Origin: Roseinatronobacter sp052379845
Lineage (GTDB): Bacteria; Pseudomonadota; Alphaproteobacteria; Rhodobacterales; Rhodobacteraceae
Reading direction: 5' to 3' (one strand)
Length of the DNA: 64,000 bases
Assembly: GCA_052379845.1 (NCBI GenBank)
Contig: JBQTCF010000025.1
The notes under the pieces are model-generated. The model was given only the letters and a program-made list of their open reading frames with translations, ran no database searches and was not told the origin of the DNA. This document shows, in pieces, positions 8,204 to 17,060 of the stretch; within the stretch, counting starts at the first letter, position 1, and every line of letters begins with the position of its first letter. The position numbers and the translations under genes were made by a program.

Positions 8204-8840
8204 CGCGCTGGTTCTGGGGTTTGACACATCGGCCGCGCATTGCGCGGCCGCTTTGGTGCAGGGTGAGCGCTGCCTTGCGGCCTGCCATGATGATATGGCG
8301 CGCGGTCAGGCGGAACATTTGCTGCCCTTGCTGGACCGTGTTCTGGCCAAGGGCGGTGTGGGTTGGGCTGATCTGGACGCTTTGGCCGTGGGCGTGGGGC
8401 CGGGAAATTTTACCGGCATTCGCATTGCCGTGGCCACGGCGCGGGGGCTTTCGCTGGGACTGGATATTCCGGCAATCGGCGTTTCCGTGTTTGAGGCGCG
8501 CGCCGAAGGCTTGCCCCGCCCGCTTTGCGTCATTGAGGATGCGCGCCGCGACGAAGTGTATGTCCAGCATTTCGGGCATGACGCCGATAGCCCGCAGCTG
8601 TTGCCCGTATCACTTGCTGCCACGATGATGGACGACACGGCCGTGACAGGCAGCGGCGCATCCCTGATGGCGGGGCTGAGCGGCGCGCGCGTTCTGGACC
8701 CGTGTTTTGGTCTGGCCGAAGCGATTGCGCGTGTCGCCATGAAACGGCTGGGACACCCTCATCCCCGACCAGCACCCCTGTATATCAGGCCCGCTGACGC
8801 CGCCCCCTCGTCACAGCCCCCCGTCGCCATTTTGCCATGA
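8193..8840 (+). CDS. tsaB: tRNA threonylcarbamoyladenosine biosynthesis protein TsaB
   Basis: A 215-residue ASKHA-fold partner of TsaD, needed for t6A37 modification of ANN-decoding tRNAs. LGFDTSAAHCAAAL is the N-terminal strand-turn and VGPGNFTGIRIAVATARGL is the hallmark TsaB motif. An ATG 51 bases upstream lies deep inside nfuA and adds residues foreign to the family. I therefore propose a TTG start with GAGGTG seven or eight bases before it; the exact start is uncertain. The stop overlaps rimI by ATGA. Confidence 0.9.
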   Translation: MLSDALVLGFDTSAAHCAAALVQGERCLAACHDDMARGQAEHLLPLLDRVLAKGGVGWADLDALAVGVGPGNFTGIRIAVATARGLSLGLDIPAIGVSVFEARAEGLPRPLCVIEDARRDEVYVQHFGHDADSPQLLPVSLAATMMDDTAVTGSGASLMAGLSGARVLDPCFGLAEAIARVAMKRLGHPHPRPAPLYIRPADAAPSSQPPVAILP

Positions 8841-9298
8841 CCGCCCCTGACCTGACACCTGATGCGCAGGCCTTGGCGGATGTTCACGCGCAGGCCTTCA
8901 GCTTGCCCGCGCCTTGGTCAACGCAGGATTTCGCGGGTTTCTTGCAGGACCGAACCTGTTTTCTGGAATGGACAGGCACGCCAGATGGCAAAATTGCGGG
9001 GTTTGCGCTGTTCCGGCTGGTCGCGGATGAAGCGGAAGTGCTGACGCTGGCTGTCTTGCCGAAAATGCAGCGAAGGGGCATTGCAAGCGCGCTTTTGCGC
9101 AAGGGGATGCGCCAACTGCAAGCGCGGCGCGCGCAAACTTGTTTTCTGGAAGTCGCCAGCACCAACCATGCAGCGCGCAGTTTATATGACCGCGCCGGTT
9201 TTGTGCAGACTGGATTGCGCAAAGGATATTATACCCCGGCCACAGGCGGCAACGCGCTGGATGCGCTTGTCTTGCGCATCGATCTGGGCGGCGCCTGA
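8837..9298 (+). CDS. rimI: Ribosomal-protein-alanine N-acetyltransferase RimI-like (GNAT)
   Basis: A 153-residue GNAT acetyltransferase. Motif A is LAVLPKMQRRGIASALL with the acetyl-CoA-binding QRRGIA, motif B is LEVASTNHAARSLYDRAGF, and RKGYY follows. Adjacency and ATGA overlap with tsaB is the classic tsaB-rimI arrangement, which supports RimI (N-terminal acetylation of ribosomal protein S18) over other GNATs. It closes the nfuA-tsaB-rimI unit. Confidence 0.9.
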   Translation: MTAPDLTPDAQALADVHAQAFSLPAPWSTQDFAGFLQDRTCFLEWTGTPDGKIAGFALFRLVADEAEVLTLAVLPKMQRRGIASALLRKGMRQLQARRAQTCFLEVASTNHAARSLYDRAGFVQTGLRKGYYTPATGGNALDALVLRIDLGGA

Positions 9299-9466
9299 AC
9301 GGGGCATCCCTGCACATGTGGCCCGAAAGATGCAGGCAGGGTGCCAATTTCACACAACACCACAAAACATTGCAGCCCCCCTTGCCCTGAAACGTCGTGA
9401 TTGTCATGCTTGCACAACCGGCACGAAAACGCTGGATTTTCTGCCGCTTTCAGGATCAGGGGCCAA

Positions 9467-10387
9467 ATGCAGATTTATCTGCCCATCGCCGAAACATCCG
9501 TCAACGCCTTCACCTTGCTGGGGGTTGGGGGCGGGGTGGGCGTGCTTTCGGGAATGTTCGGTGTGGGCGGCGGGTTCTTGATTACGCCGTTATTGTTCTT
9601 CATCGGGGTTCCGCCTGCGGTGGCTGTGGCGACAGGGGTGAATCAGGTTGTCGCATCGTCCATTTCGGGGGTGCTGGCCCATCTGAAACGCAAGACAGTC
9701 GATCTGCGTATGGGCACTGTGCTGTTGATCGGCGGGTTGATCGGGTCCATCATCGGGATATGGTTTTTCAACCTGATGCAGAAATTGGGGCAGCTTGACC
9801 TGATTGTGCAGCTGTCCTACGTCCTGTTCCTTGGGATAATCGGCGCGCTGATGCTGCAAGAAAGCGTGCGCGCCTTGCGGCGGTCCAAAAACCCCCACGC
9901 ACCGCGCCGGAAGCTACATACCCATAACTGGGTGCACAACCTGCCGTGGAAGATGAAATTCCGGGCATCGGGGTTGTATATCTCGATCTTTCCGCCGCTG
10001 CTGGTGGGGGTAGGCGTGGGCATTCTGGCCGCCATCATGGGGGTGGGGGGCGGGTTCATTCTGGTGCCTGCCATGATTTACTTGCTGGGCATGCCCACCA
10101 AGGTGGTGATCGGCACATCCTTGTTTCAGGTCACGTTCGTGGCGGCCTTCACCACGATGATGCACGCGCTGACGAATTATTCCGTCGATGTTATGCTGGC
10201 TGTTTTTCTTATTCTTGGCGGGGTGATCGGTGCGCAGATTGGAACGCGCATCGGGCTGCGGCTGAAGGCGGAACAATTGCGTATTCTTCTTGCGCTGCTG
10301 GTGTTGGCGGTCTGTGCGAAAATCGCGCTGGATTTGTTGCTGACCCCGTCAGAACTGTATTCCATATCCATTCCGGGGCGGTTCTGA
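9467..10387 (+). CDS. TSUP (TauE/SafE-type) membrane exporter/permease
   Basis: A 306-residue inner-membrane protein with about eight hydrophobic helices arranged as two homologous halves. Each half carries the TSUP glycine motif: GMFGVGGGFLITPLL in the first and IMGVGGGFILVPAMI in the second. TSUP members move sulfite, sulfoacetate or other small organosulfur anions; the substrate here is unknown. ATG 9467, with AGGGG before it, is preferred to an ATG 66 bases upstream that adds a non-membrane leader. Its stop overlaps the next gene (TGATG), so the two act together. Confidence 0.88.
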   Translation: MQIYLPIAETSVNAFTLLGVGGGVGVLSGMFGVGGGFLITPLLFFIGVPPAVAVATGVNQVVASSISGVLAHLKRKTVDLRMGTVLLIGGLIGSIIGIWFFNLMQKLGQLDLIVQLSYVLFLGIIGALMLQESVRALRRSKNPHAPRRKLHTHNWVHNLPWKMKFRASGLYISIFPPLLVGVGVGILAAIMGVGGGFILVPAMIYLLGMPTKVVIGTSLFQVTFVAAFTTMMHALTNYSVDVMLAVFLILGGVIGAQIGTRIGLRLKAEQLRILLALLVLAVCAKIALDLLLTPSELYSISIPGRF

Positions 10388-11151
10388 TGCGACGCGGGAT
10401 AATCCTTTTCATGATGCTGAGTGTGCTGGCCCTGCTGCCCGCGCGAGGCGAGGAAGTCATCGTCGGCCTGAGCCAGAACAGGGTGTCGCTGACGGTGAAT
10501 TATGAAGGGTCGGAAATCCTGATTTTTGGTGCTGTGCGGCGTGAAGCCCCGCTGCCCGATGACAGCGCGCTTGATATTGTTGTCACCATAGAAGGGCCGC
10601 CCATGCCTGCTGTGATCTGGCGCAAAGCGCGGCGTCTGGGAATATGGGTGAATGCCGAAAGCCAGGAAGTGCGCGCCGCCCCCAGTTTTTACGCTGTCGC
10701 CGGAACCGCGCCGCTGTCGGATATCCTGTCTGTCGAAGCGGACCTGACGCACCGTATTTCAACCCGCCTGGCCATATTCGAAGCCCGCGGCACGGACCCG
10801 CGCGATGCGGCCGCCTTTACCGAAGCCCTGATCCGCATCCGGCAAGGGGAACAGCTGTATCAGGAACTTGACAGCACTGTCGCGCTGCAGCGCGACACGC
10901 TGTTCAACACCCGCGTGACCCTGCCCAAGAACATTGTCGAGGGAACCTATACCGCCCGCATATTCCTGCTGCGCAATGGCGACGTGCTGGACGAGGCCGA
11001 AACCTTCATAGATGTCCAGAAAGCGGTTCTGGAACGTTGGTTGTATAACATGGCCTATGACCGCCCAGCCCTGTATGGCGTCATGGCACTGGGGCTGGCA
11101 GTGTTTTTCGGCTGGGGGGCGTCCGCGTTGTTCCGCTTCGTGCGCAGTTGA
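10387..11151 (+). CDS. TIGR02186 / Alph_Pro_TM membrane-anchored periplasmic protein
   Basis: A 254-residue protein with an N-terminal signal peptide (LFMMLSVLALLPARG), a periplasmic beta-rich domain and a C-terminal membrane helix (YGVMALGLAVFFGW). This fits the alphaproteobacterial TIGR02186 family, typically paired with a TSUP exporter, as here. The family length and the TGATG overlap with the exporter fix the start. A role as accessory subunit of the exporter is an inference from this conserved pairing; no biochemical function is established to my knowledge. Confidence 0.85.
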   Translation: MRRGIILFMMLSVLALLPARGEEVIVGLSQNRVSLTVNYEGSEILIFGAVRREAPLPDDSALDIVVTIEGPPMPAVIWRKARRLGIWVNAESQEVRAAPSFYAVAGTAPLSDILSVEADLTHRISTRLAIFEARGTDPRDAAAFTEALIRIRQGEQLYQELDSTVALQRDTLFNTRVTLPKNIVEGTYTARIFLLRNGDVLDEAETFIDVQKAVLERWLYNMAYDRPALYGVMALGLAVFFGWGASALFRFVRS

Positions 11152-11193
11152 ACACACGGGCGTTTGCGCAAGACGGTGCGTGACGTCACGCTG

Positions 11194-11430
11194 TCAGAAT
11201 GCCTTGAAGGTCATTGTGGTCATGGTTCGGTTGATGCCTGCAATGTCAAACAGGCGCTCATTGAGGAAATGGCCCACATCTTCGGTATCGGGGATGTATA
11301 TTTTCGCAATCAAATCATACTCGCCGGATGTCGAGTAGAGTTCAGAGGCGATTTCACGATCATAAATCGCATCGGCCACTTCATAGGTTTTTCCGGGTTG
11401 GCAGCGAAACTGGACAAAAACGCAGCGCAT
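11194..11430 (-). CDS. Stand-alone Lrp/AsnC ligand-binding (RAM) domain protein
   Basis: A 78-residue protein that is only the effector-binding half of an Lrp/AsnC regulator: FVQFRCQPGKTYEVADAI, then SGEYDLIAKIYIPD, and the final strand INRTMTTMTF. There is no helix-turn-helix. Such SraA-like proteins assemble into rings and may bind amino acids or modulate full-length Lrp members. The ATG at 11430 is chosen because AAGGA lies six bases upstream. It is convergent with the TIGR02186 gene. Confidence 0.88.
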   Translation of the reverse strand: MRCVFVQFRCQPGKTYEVADAIYDREIASELYSTSGEYDLIAKIYIPDTEDVGHFLNERLFDIAGINRTMTTMTFKAF

Positions 11431-11610
11431 GGGCATTCCTTCAGGTCGGGGTCAGGATCAGGGGCGTTGCCCCTCTGGGCGCAAGCGCCCATTCACCCCA
11501 GAGTATTTGGGGCAAGATGAAGTTGGAAGGGGGTATTCGAGCGCCTGTGTTGGTATCTTAGTGCATGTTGCTTAAAAGCGGGTGCTGGCTTTAAGATTCT
11601 CGGACATGTT
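11431..11610. other. Intergenic: hairpins and an inverted copy of the CATCTTGCC motif
   Basis: Contains small GC hairpins (GGGGCGTTGCCCC and GGGCGCAAGCGCCC) and, at 11501-11521, a reverse-complement, slightly diverged copy of the dispersed motif CATCTTGCCAAAAATACTC. There is no coding sequence. Confidence 0.6.
11501..11521 (-). repeat. Inverted, diverged copy of the dispersed motif
   Basis: On the minus strand it reads CATCTTGCCCCAAATACTC, two substitutions from the consensus. It lies between the Lrp-like and helicase genes. Confidence 0.65.
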
Positions 11611-13134
11611 CTAACTGTCAGACGCCAGTTCAAGGGGGGCAGGTGCGCTTGCCAGATCATCGGTCGTCAGGGGGGTAACGGGCCGTGCAAGGCGGTTGCG
11701 AATGACCCAGTGCAGCCGGTGTTCCGCACGCGTGATGGCGACATAGGCCAGACGTTTCCACAGTGGCAGGCCCGCTTCCATGCGCCCTGCGCGCGCGGCG
11801 GCAAAAAGATCTGGTGCGAACACCTGCACATCACGCCATTGCGAGCCTTGCGCCTTATGGATGGTGACGGCCGCGCCATGTACGAAGGCCGCACCCATGG
11901 TGGCGGCGAAGGGGATAAAGGGTTCTTCATCAATTTCGGTTTCGATTTTGATGATTGAGGCGACGGAGATCTGAGGTTCTTCTGCGCCGAAAATATGCAC
12001 GCGTGAAAAGCCGGGTTTGCGGCCGGGACCAAGATAGACGACTTGCGCGCCCTTGATCAGGCCGCGCGCTTCCAGATCAATGCGTTTCTTGCGGTGTTTC
12101 AGCGGCAGTTCCAGCCCGTCGCACATCAGCGGCTCGCCCGGTCGCAATTCGGTTTCGGGCGCGTCATGGGCGCGGCGGAAGGCATTGATCAGGCGCAAGC
12201 GGGTGGCATTGCGCCACACCAGCACCGGCGAACGTGCCATCAGGTCACTGTCCACGCGTTCTGCAAGGTGCACGCGGCTGTCTTGTTGCGCCGCAGATTC
12301 CACGCGGCGTTCAAAGGCCTCGAACCCCAGATCAGGGTCGGCCAAGGCATGGGCGAGGTCCAGAATCGGGTTGTCCTGTGCCTGACGGTGAATGCGCGAC
12401 AGGTGCAGCCGCGCCGGGGCGGGCAGGCGGTCAAAGACCATTTCCCCCGATTGCCCCACAGGGGCCAGCTGCGCGGGGTCCCCGAACAGGATGAGCGTTG
12501 AAAAGAGTTCCTTGAGGTCATCAAGCTGGCGGGAATCGAGCATGGAGCTTTCGTCGACAAAGCCGATATCGAGGGGATCATCGCGCCGTTTCCATCCGGT
12601 GATGAAATCTGACCCGCGCAGGCCTGCTGCGGCCAAGGCACCAGGAATGGATTTCACCTGTTCAAAAAAGGCCTGCGCGCGGTCAAGGGCGGTTTCAGTC
12701 AGCCCCTCGATATTGGGGCGCGGCAGGTTGCCAGCCAGCCATTCGGCGATCTTTTCATATTCAGGGTCATAGACGGGGGTATACAGGATGCGGTGAATTG
12801 TCGTGGCCGGCACACCACGGCTGCGCAAGACGGATGCGGCCTTGTTGGTGGGCGCCAGCACTGCAAGGCTGCGGCGGTCTGCGCGCCTGCGGCTTTCGTA
12901 ATCGCCCGACACGATGTCAACGCCCGCAGCCATCAAGGCGGTTGTCAGATTGGCCAGAAGCATGGTTTTCCCGGACCCTGCCTTGCCGGTGATTGCCATA
13001 ACGGTATTTTCGCTGTCAGGCGCAGGCAGGCAGGTGGCATTGACCAGATCGACACCAGCCTGTTGCAGTGCCTTGGCGATCTGATCCCAGGCTTCAGCCT
13101 GATCGTCGGAGAATTGAAGTGCGGGAACGGACAT
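11611..13134 (-). CDS. RecD-like superfamily 1 DNA helicase
   Basis: A 507-residue SF1 ATPase/helicase. Walker A GKAGSGKT is at residues 50-57, followed by LAPTNKAASVLRSRG (motif Ia), GFVDESSML (Walker B), FGDPAQLAPVG (motif III), TIHKAQGSQW (motif V) and VAITRAEH (motif VI). The pattern matches the RecD/TraI-like UvrD_C_2 group. The protein lacks a long N-terminal RecD2 extension and has no recB/recC neighbours. It probably unwinds or processes DNA ends 5'-3'; the exact role is unknown. Confidence 0.9.
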   Translation of the reverse strand: MSVPALQFSDDQAEAWDQIAKALQQAGVDLVNATCLPAPDSENTVMAITGKAGSGKTMLLANLTTALMAAGVDIVSGDYESRRRADRRSLAVLAPTNKAASVLRSRGVPATTIHRILYTPVYDPEYEKIAEWLAGNLPRPNIEGLTETALDRAQAFFEQVKSIPGALAAAGLRGSDFITGWKRRDDPLDIGFVDESSMLDSRQLDDLKELFSTLILFGDPAQLAPVGQSGEMVFDRLPAPARLHLSRIHRQAQDNPILDLAHALADPDLGFEAFERRVESAAQQDSRVHLAERVDSDLMARSPVLVWRNATRLRLINAFRRAHDAPETELRPGEPLMCDGLELPLKHRKKRIDLEARGLIKGAQVVYLGPGRKPGFSRVHIFGAEEPQISVASIIKIETEIDEEPFIPFAATMGAAFVHGAAVTIHKAQGSQWRDVQVFAPDLFAAARAGRMEAGLPLWKRLAYVAITRAEHRLHWVIRNRLARPVTPLTTDDLASAPAPLELASDS

Positions 13135-13227
13135 GATGCCTGTCTACAGCATGCCCGGCCAGAAATGGGAACCACTTTCACAAGGGCGGGTGAAAAAAAT
13201 ACCACAGCGCCCCGTGTGACGCGCGGA

Positions 13228-13410
13228 TTATTCGGAATGTCGCGGTGCATTCGGGCATGTCGGGGGGGGCGCTTCCCCCTCAACTGAGGCGATTTCGGTC
13301 AGGGCAAGAAGTTTTGCTGTCTGCAATGCCTCGGCCAGTTCTGGCAGGTTGTTTTGTTGCGCATAGTGTTTCATCGCATCCAACTGCGCGACCAGCCAGT
13401 CATGGCGCAT
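13228..13410 (-). CDS. Small conserved-looking hypothetical protein
   Basis: A 60-residue predominantly helical, soluble protein (MRHDWLVAQLDAMKHYAQ...LPELAEALQTAKLLALTEIAS) ending in a proline-rich tail. AGGGG lies about seven bases before the ATG, and the amphipathic pattern argues for a real gene. It resembles short helical proteins annotated as hypothetical in Rhodobacterales. Function unknown. Confidence 0.55.
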   Translation of the reverse strand: MRHDWLVAQLDAMKHYAQQNNLPELAEALQTAKLLALTEIASVEGEAPPPTCPNAPRHSE

Positions 13411-13507
13411 CCTGAACCCCTTAGTTATGCCGCAGGGGCAGCCCCCTGATCCGGTCTTTGGGGCAGGATAAGGGGGGCAAGCTTACGAAAGCGTTGACAC
13501 GGCCCAT

Positions 13508-13535
13508 CAAAAACGCCGCCCCCGAAAGGGCGGCG
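13508..13535 (-). terminator. Rho-independent terminator after ccr
   Basis: On the minus strand an 8-bp GC stem CGCCGCCC/GGGCGGCG around TTTCGG is followed by TTTTTGA. It lies about 30 bases beyond the ccr stop. Confidence 0.85.
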
Positions 13536-13564
13536 ATATGTCGCCAGAGGCATGGAATCTGACG

Positions 13565-14857
13565 TCAGGTTTTAGGTCCGGCGGCCAGCGCATCCTCGAA
13601 TGTGCGCAGGCCGGTGCGCGGGGCCTGAACCAGAACTGCCATATTCCCCGGCTTATGTTCGTTGCGATACATTTTCGTATGCGCCTGCGGAATTTCCGCC
13701 CAAGGGAACACTTCGGACATGCACGGATCAAGGCGGCGTTCAATCATCAGCTGGTTGGCCGCCGATGCCTGTTTCAGATGGGCGAAATGCGACCCCTGCA
13801 GGCGCTTTTGGTGCATCCACATATAGCGCACGTCGAAGGTGCAGTTAAACCCGCTGGTGCCGGCGCAAATGACAACCATGCCGCCCTTTTTGACCACAAG
13901 CGTTGATACTGGAAAGGTCGCCTCGCCGGGGTGTTCAAACACCATGTCGACATTCACGCCTTTGCCGGTAATGTCCCAGATGGCCTTGCCGAATTTGCGC
14001 GCTTCCTTCAGCCAATCGTTATACTCGGGCGTGTTGACAGTGGGCAATTGCCCCCAACAGTTGAAATCCTTGCGGTTGATCACGCCCTTTGCGCCCTGAT
14101 CCAGAACGAACTGGCGCTTGCTTTCATCGGAGATGACGCCAATGGCATTCGCGCCCGCCGTGTTGGCCAACTGGATGGCATAAGACCCAAGGCCCCCCGA
14201 TGCCCCCCAGACCAGCACATTCTGGCCAGGCTTCAGGTCATGGGGTTCATGGCCAAACAGCATGCGATAGGCGGTTGCCAGCGTCAGCGTGTAGCAAGCC
14301 GATTCTTCCCATGTCAGGTGTTTGGGGCGTGGCATAAGCTGCTGGGCCTGAACATTGGTGAATTGCGCGAAGGACCCGTCCGGCGTTTCATATCCCCAGA
14401 TACGCTGCGTGGGGCTGAACATGGGGTCGCCGCCGTTGCAATGCTCGTCATCGCCATCGTCCTGATTGCAGTGAATCACCACCTCATCGCCGACTTTCCA
14501 GCGTTTGACTGCGGACCCCACTGCCCACACAATGCCCGATGCATCCGACCCGGCAATGTGAAACGGGGCCTTGTGCACATCAAAGGGGGAAATGGGCTGG
14601 CCCAGACCGGCCCAGATGCCATTGTAATTCACGCCCGCAGCCATGACCAGAACCAGCACTTCGTGGCTGTCCAGAACAGGAATATCAACAATTTCAATCT
14701 GCATCGCGGTTTCCGGGTCACCGTGGCGGTCGCGCCGGATGGTCCACGCATACATTTGCTTGGGAACATAGCCCAGGGGGGGCATTTCCCCGATTTCATA
14801 CAGGTCTTTTTCCGGGGCGTCGTAATGCGCGATTCCGATGTTCTGATCCAGAGCCAT
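13565..14857 (-). CDS. ccr: Crotonyl-CoA carboxylase/reductase
   Basis: A 430-residue medium-chain dehydrogenase/reductase enzyme that reductively carboxylates crotonyl-CoA to ethylmalonyl-CoA with NADPH and CO2, the key step of the ethylmalonyl-CoA pathway. Landmarks: MPPLGYVPKQMYAWTIRR, GVNYNGIWAGLG, the NADPH-binding VWGASGGLGSYAIQLA, and FEHPGEATFPVS near the C-terminal half. The length equals that of characterised Ccr proteins. ATG 14857 follows AAGGAGG, whereas an upstream ATG adds 26 unrelated residues. With glcB, mcmA and pccAB it points to acetate assimilation without isocitrate lyase. Confidence 0.97.
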   Translation of the reverse strand: MALDQNIGIAHYDAPEKDLYEIGEMPPLGYVPKQMYAWTIRRDRHGDPETAMQIEIVDIPVLDSHEVLVLVMAAGVNYNGIWAGLGQPISPFDVHKAPFHIAGSDASGIVWAVGSAVKRWKVGDEVVIHCNQDDGDDEHCNGGDPMFSPTQRIWGYETPDGSFAQFTNVQAQQLMPRPKHLTWEESACYTLTLATAYRMLFGHEPHDLKPGQNVLVWGASGGLGSYAIQLANTAGANAIGVISDESKRQFVLDQGAKGVINRKDFNCWGQLPTVNTPEYNDWLKEARKFGKAIWDITGKGVNVDMVFEHPGEATFPVSTLVVKKGGMVVICAGTSGFNCTFDVRYMWMHQKRLQGSHFAHLKQASAANQLMIERRLDPCMSEVFPWAEIPQAHTKMYRNEHKPGNMAVLVQAPRTGLRTFEDALAAGPKT

Positions 14858-14988
14858 ATGTGCCTCCTTGTGAAAAATAACGCGGGCAGCCGCAGGTAAT
14901 GCCGCGCCGCAGAATTTATGCGGCACTTGCAGCATGCATAGAATCTGCTGCGCAACAATGCAACCCTAATGTGGTGTATTTTGTAATT

Positions 14989-16428
14989 TTATGACTTTCG
15001 CCTTTTGCGGCGCTCAGGCAGGTCAAGCTGTGTACTGCCATGCGGCGCAATTCCTACGGGCGCATCAAGGCGTTGCAAAACAGATGCTGCGTAATAGCCA
15101 AGCAGGTCCGCATCAGCGGGGGTCAGTGTAACCATTTCCCCGTCAGTGCGGATGACACCGCGCATGGCCAGAACCGACAAGCCAGCATCCATGGCGTGTG
15201 CAAGCTGGCCGTCAGGCAGGTGCATCCAGGCGTCTTGATGCGACAGCGTGTCGATGATCCCCTGACAGGTTTGTGCAAGCGTGGCTTTGCTGCATCCCCC
15301 CCTGTTTTGCACCAGCGCCGCAGCAACCAAGGGCACCGGCAGGACAGGCACGGCTGCGCGGATCCGCTGCATCAGGGCTTGGGACAGGGTTCGGGTGCTG
15401 GGGTCCGGGCTTTGGGTCAGAAACTCACGCAGCGACAGGGGTTCACCGTAACACACCGCCGCGTAGCCAAAGGGTTTGAACTGCCCGCGCGCCTTTTGCC
15501 ACAGAACCCGCAGAACAGACCCCAAAACCACCTTCACCCGCACTGGAAAGCGGCGAATGCCCTGCATGCCCGCCGTGATCAATACGCGGTCTTCCAGCAC
15601 CCTGTCATAATTCAGCGCCACCGGCACAAACACCACATCGGCAGAATCGTGAATGTCGAACCCGCGCACAATGTAATGCAACAACCCCTTCTGGGCCTTT
15701 CCGACACTGCCATTCAAACTTAGCCCACCTTCTGGGAAAATGGCTTGTGTGGTGCCTTGCTGGATCGACATCTGCACATAGCGCGCAAGGATCGCACGAT
15801 ACAGCGGGTTTGAATACCGCCTGCGAATAAAATACGCCCCCATGGCCCGGATCAGCGCCTTCAGCGGCCAAACGCGCGCCCATTCCCCCACAGCATAGCT
15901 TAGCGCAGAATGGCTGGAGGCCAGCCAGGTAATCAGCACATAATCCATATTGGAGCGGTGGTTCATCACAAAAACCACGGCGGCCTTGCGGTCAATCTGT
16001 TCCAGCGCCTTCGCCTCTCCGCCGCCCAAACGCACGTTATATAGTCCCTGACTCAGGCGTTGGGCCAACTTGATGGCAAAGCCGAAATAGGTTGCGGTCG
16101 AAAACCCCGGCACAATTTCGCGTGCATAGGACCGCGCGCGTTCAAAGGCCACATTCGGCGGAACGCCCATCTTTTGCGCATAGTCGCGCACAGCTTCCAT
16201 AACCTTGGGGTCATAAATCAGGCGGGTGACCTGATCTTGCCTGCGCATAATGCGAAACGGTTCAATAGGGCGGGCAAGGCGGGTGTTCAGCTTGGCCACT
16301 GCGCGTTCCATGCGCCTGCGGAAAAACCAGCGCACGGACGGAAACAGAAAATGCGACGCGAAAGTGACCGCGGCGAAGGCAAGAATAAGAATCAACGCCC
16401 AGAATGGCAGTTCAACCGTTTGGAACAT
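14989..16428 (-). CDS. PlsB-like 1-acyltransferase (glycerol-3-phosphate/DHAP acyltransferase family)
   Basis: A 479-residue protein with an N-terminal membrane helix (LPFWALILILAFAAVTFASHFL). Its PlsC/LPLAT core has the catalytic H-x4-D in NHRSNMDY, then FIRRRYSN and the substrate motif FPEGGLSLNG. The spacing and the long C-terminal region are those of glycerol-3-phosphate or DHAP acyltransferases rather than short PlsC enzymes. It probably makes lysophosphatidate at the inner membrane. It is monocistronic, between ccr and ndk. The acyl donor and the split of labour with PlsY are unknown. Confidence 0.85.
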   Translation of the reverse strand: MFQTVELPFWALILILAFAAVTFASHFLFPSVRWFFRRRMERAVAKLNTRLARPIEPFRIMRRQDQVTRLIYDPKVMEAVRDYAQKMGVPPNVAFERARSYAREIVPGFSTATYFGFAIKLAQRLSQGLYNVRLGGGEAKALEQIDRKAAVVFVMNHRSNMDYVLITWLASSHSALSYAVGEWARVWPLKALIRAMGAYFIRRRYSNPLYRAILARYVQMSIQQGTTQAIFPEGGLSLNGSVGKAQKGLLHYIVRGFDIHDSADVVFVPVALNYDRVLEDRVLITAGMQGIRRFPVRVKVVLGSVLRVLWQKARGQFKPFGYAAVCYGEPLSLREFLTQSPDPSTRTLSQALMQRIRAAVPVLPVPLVAAALVQNRGGCSKATLAQTCQGIIDTLSHQDAWMHLPDGQLAHAMDAGLSVLAMRGVIRTDGEMVTLTPADADLLGYYAASVLQRLDAPVGIAPHGSTQLDLPERRKRRKS

Positions 16429-16481
16429 GAAGATAATCTGTCAGGAAAGCGGTCTGCGGTAAATGCTGTTCACACAGCAAA

Positions 16482-16506
16482 AGGCCCCGGAAACAGTCCG
16501 GGGCCA
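16482..16506 (-). terminator. Rho-independent terminator after ndk
   Basis: On the minus strand GGCCCCGG / CCGGGGCC forms an 8-bp stem with a short CTGTTT-type loop, followed by TTTTGC. It is about 40 bases beyond the ndk stop and would insulate the acyltransferase gene. Confidence 0.85.
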
Positions 16507-16548
16507 TGGCATGCGGCATTCTGTCCGAAGGGCAGATGGACTGGCGTA

Positions 16549-16971
16549 TCAGCCGACCAGTTCAAGACCGGAAAAGAAATACGCGATTTCAACCGCGGCT
16601 GTTTCCGGCGCATCCGATCCGTGGACCGAGTTTTCGCCAACCGATTGCGCGAATTCGGCGCGGATGGTGCCGGGTGCTGCATCGGCGGGGTTGGTGGCCC
16701 CCATGACTTCGCGGTTCTTGGCAATGGCGCCTTCGCCTTCCAGAACCTGAACAACGACAGGGGCCGATGCCATGAAGTCGCACAATTCTTCATAGAAGGG
16801 GCGTTCGGCATGCACTTCGTAGAATTTGCCTGCCTGCGCCTTGGTCATGTGGATGCGTTTTTGCGCAACGATGCGCAGACCGGCTTCTTCGAACTTGGCA
16901 TTGATCTTGCCGGTCAGGTTGCGGGTGGTTGCATCGGGTTTGATGATGGAAAACGTGCGTTCCAGGGCCAT
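16549..16971 (-). CDS. ndk: Nucleoside diphosphate kinase
   Basis: A 140-residue enzyme that equilibrates nucleoside di- and triphosphates. MALERTFSIIKPDAT is the N-terminal signature, GATNPADAAPGTIR binds phosphate, and NSVHGSDAPE carries the histidine that is phosphorylated. The upstream in-frame extension of 37 codons is unlike the family, and ATG 16971 gives standard length. The gene lies about 90 bases after rimO and may be read from the same transcript. Confidence 0.98.
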   Translation of the reverse strand: MALERTFSIIKPDATTRNLTGKINAKFEEAGLRIVAQKRIHMTKAQAGKFYEVHAERPFYEELCDFMASAPVVVQVLEGEGAIAKNREVMGATNPADAAPGTIRAEFAQSVGENSVHGSDAPETAAVEIAYFFSGLELVG

Positions 16972-17060
16972 GTGTAGTCTCCGTTTCAGAAAATCGTCAG
17001 AACGGCGGGTGCCGTCCGGTTCCGGCGCGCCATAGCATGCCCGAATGACAAGGAAAAGGC

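Noticed and set aside
9946..10386. N-terminal extension of the TIGR02186 ORF
   Set aside because: It reads through the TSUP gene in another frame; the signal peptide and TGATG overlap fix the start at 10387.
13931..14899. 322-codon plus-strand ORF opposite ccr
   Set aside because: Antisense shadow of a fully conserved ccr gene without its own start signals.
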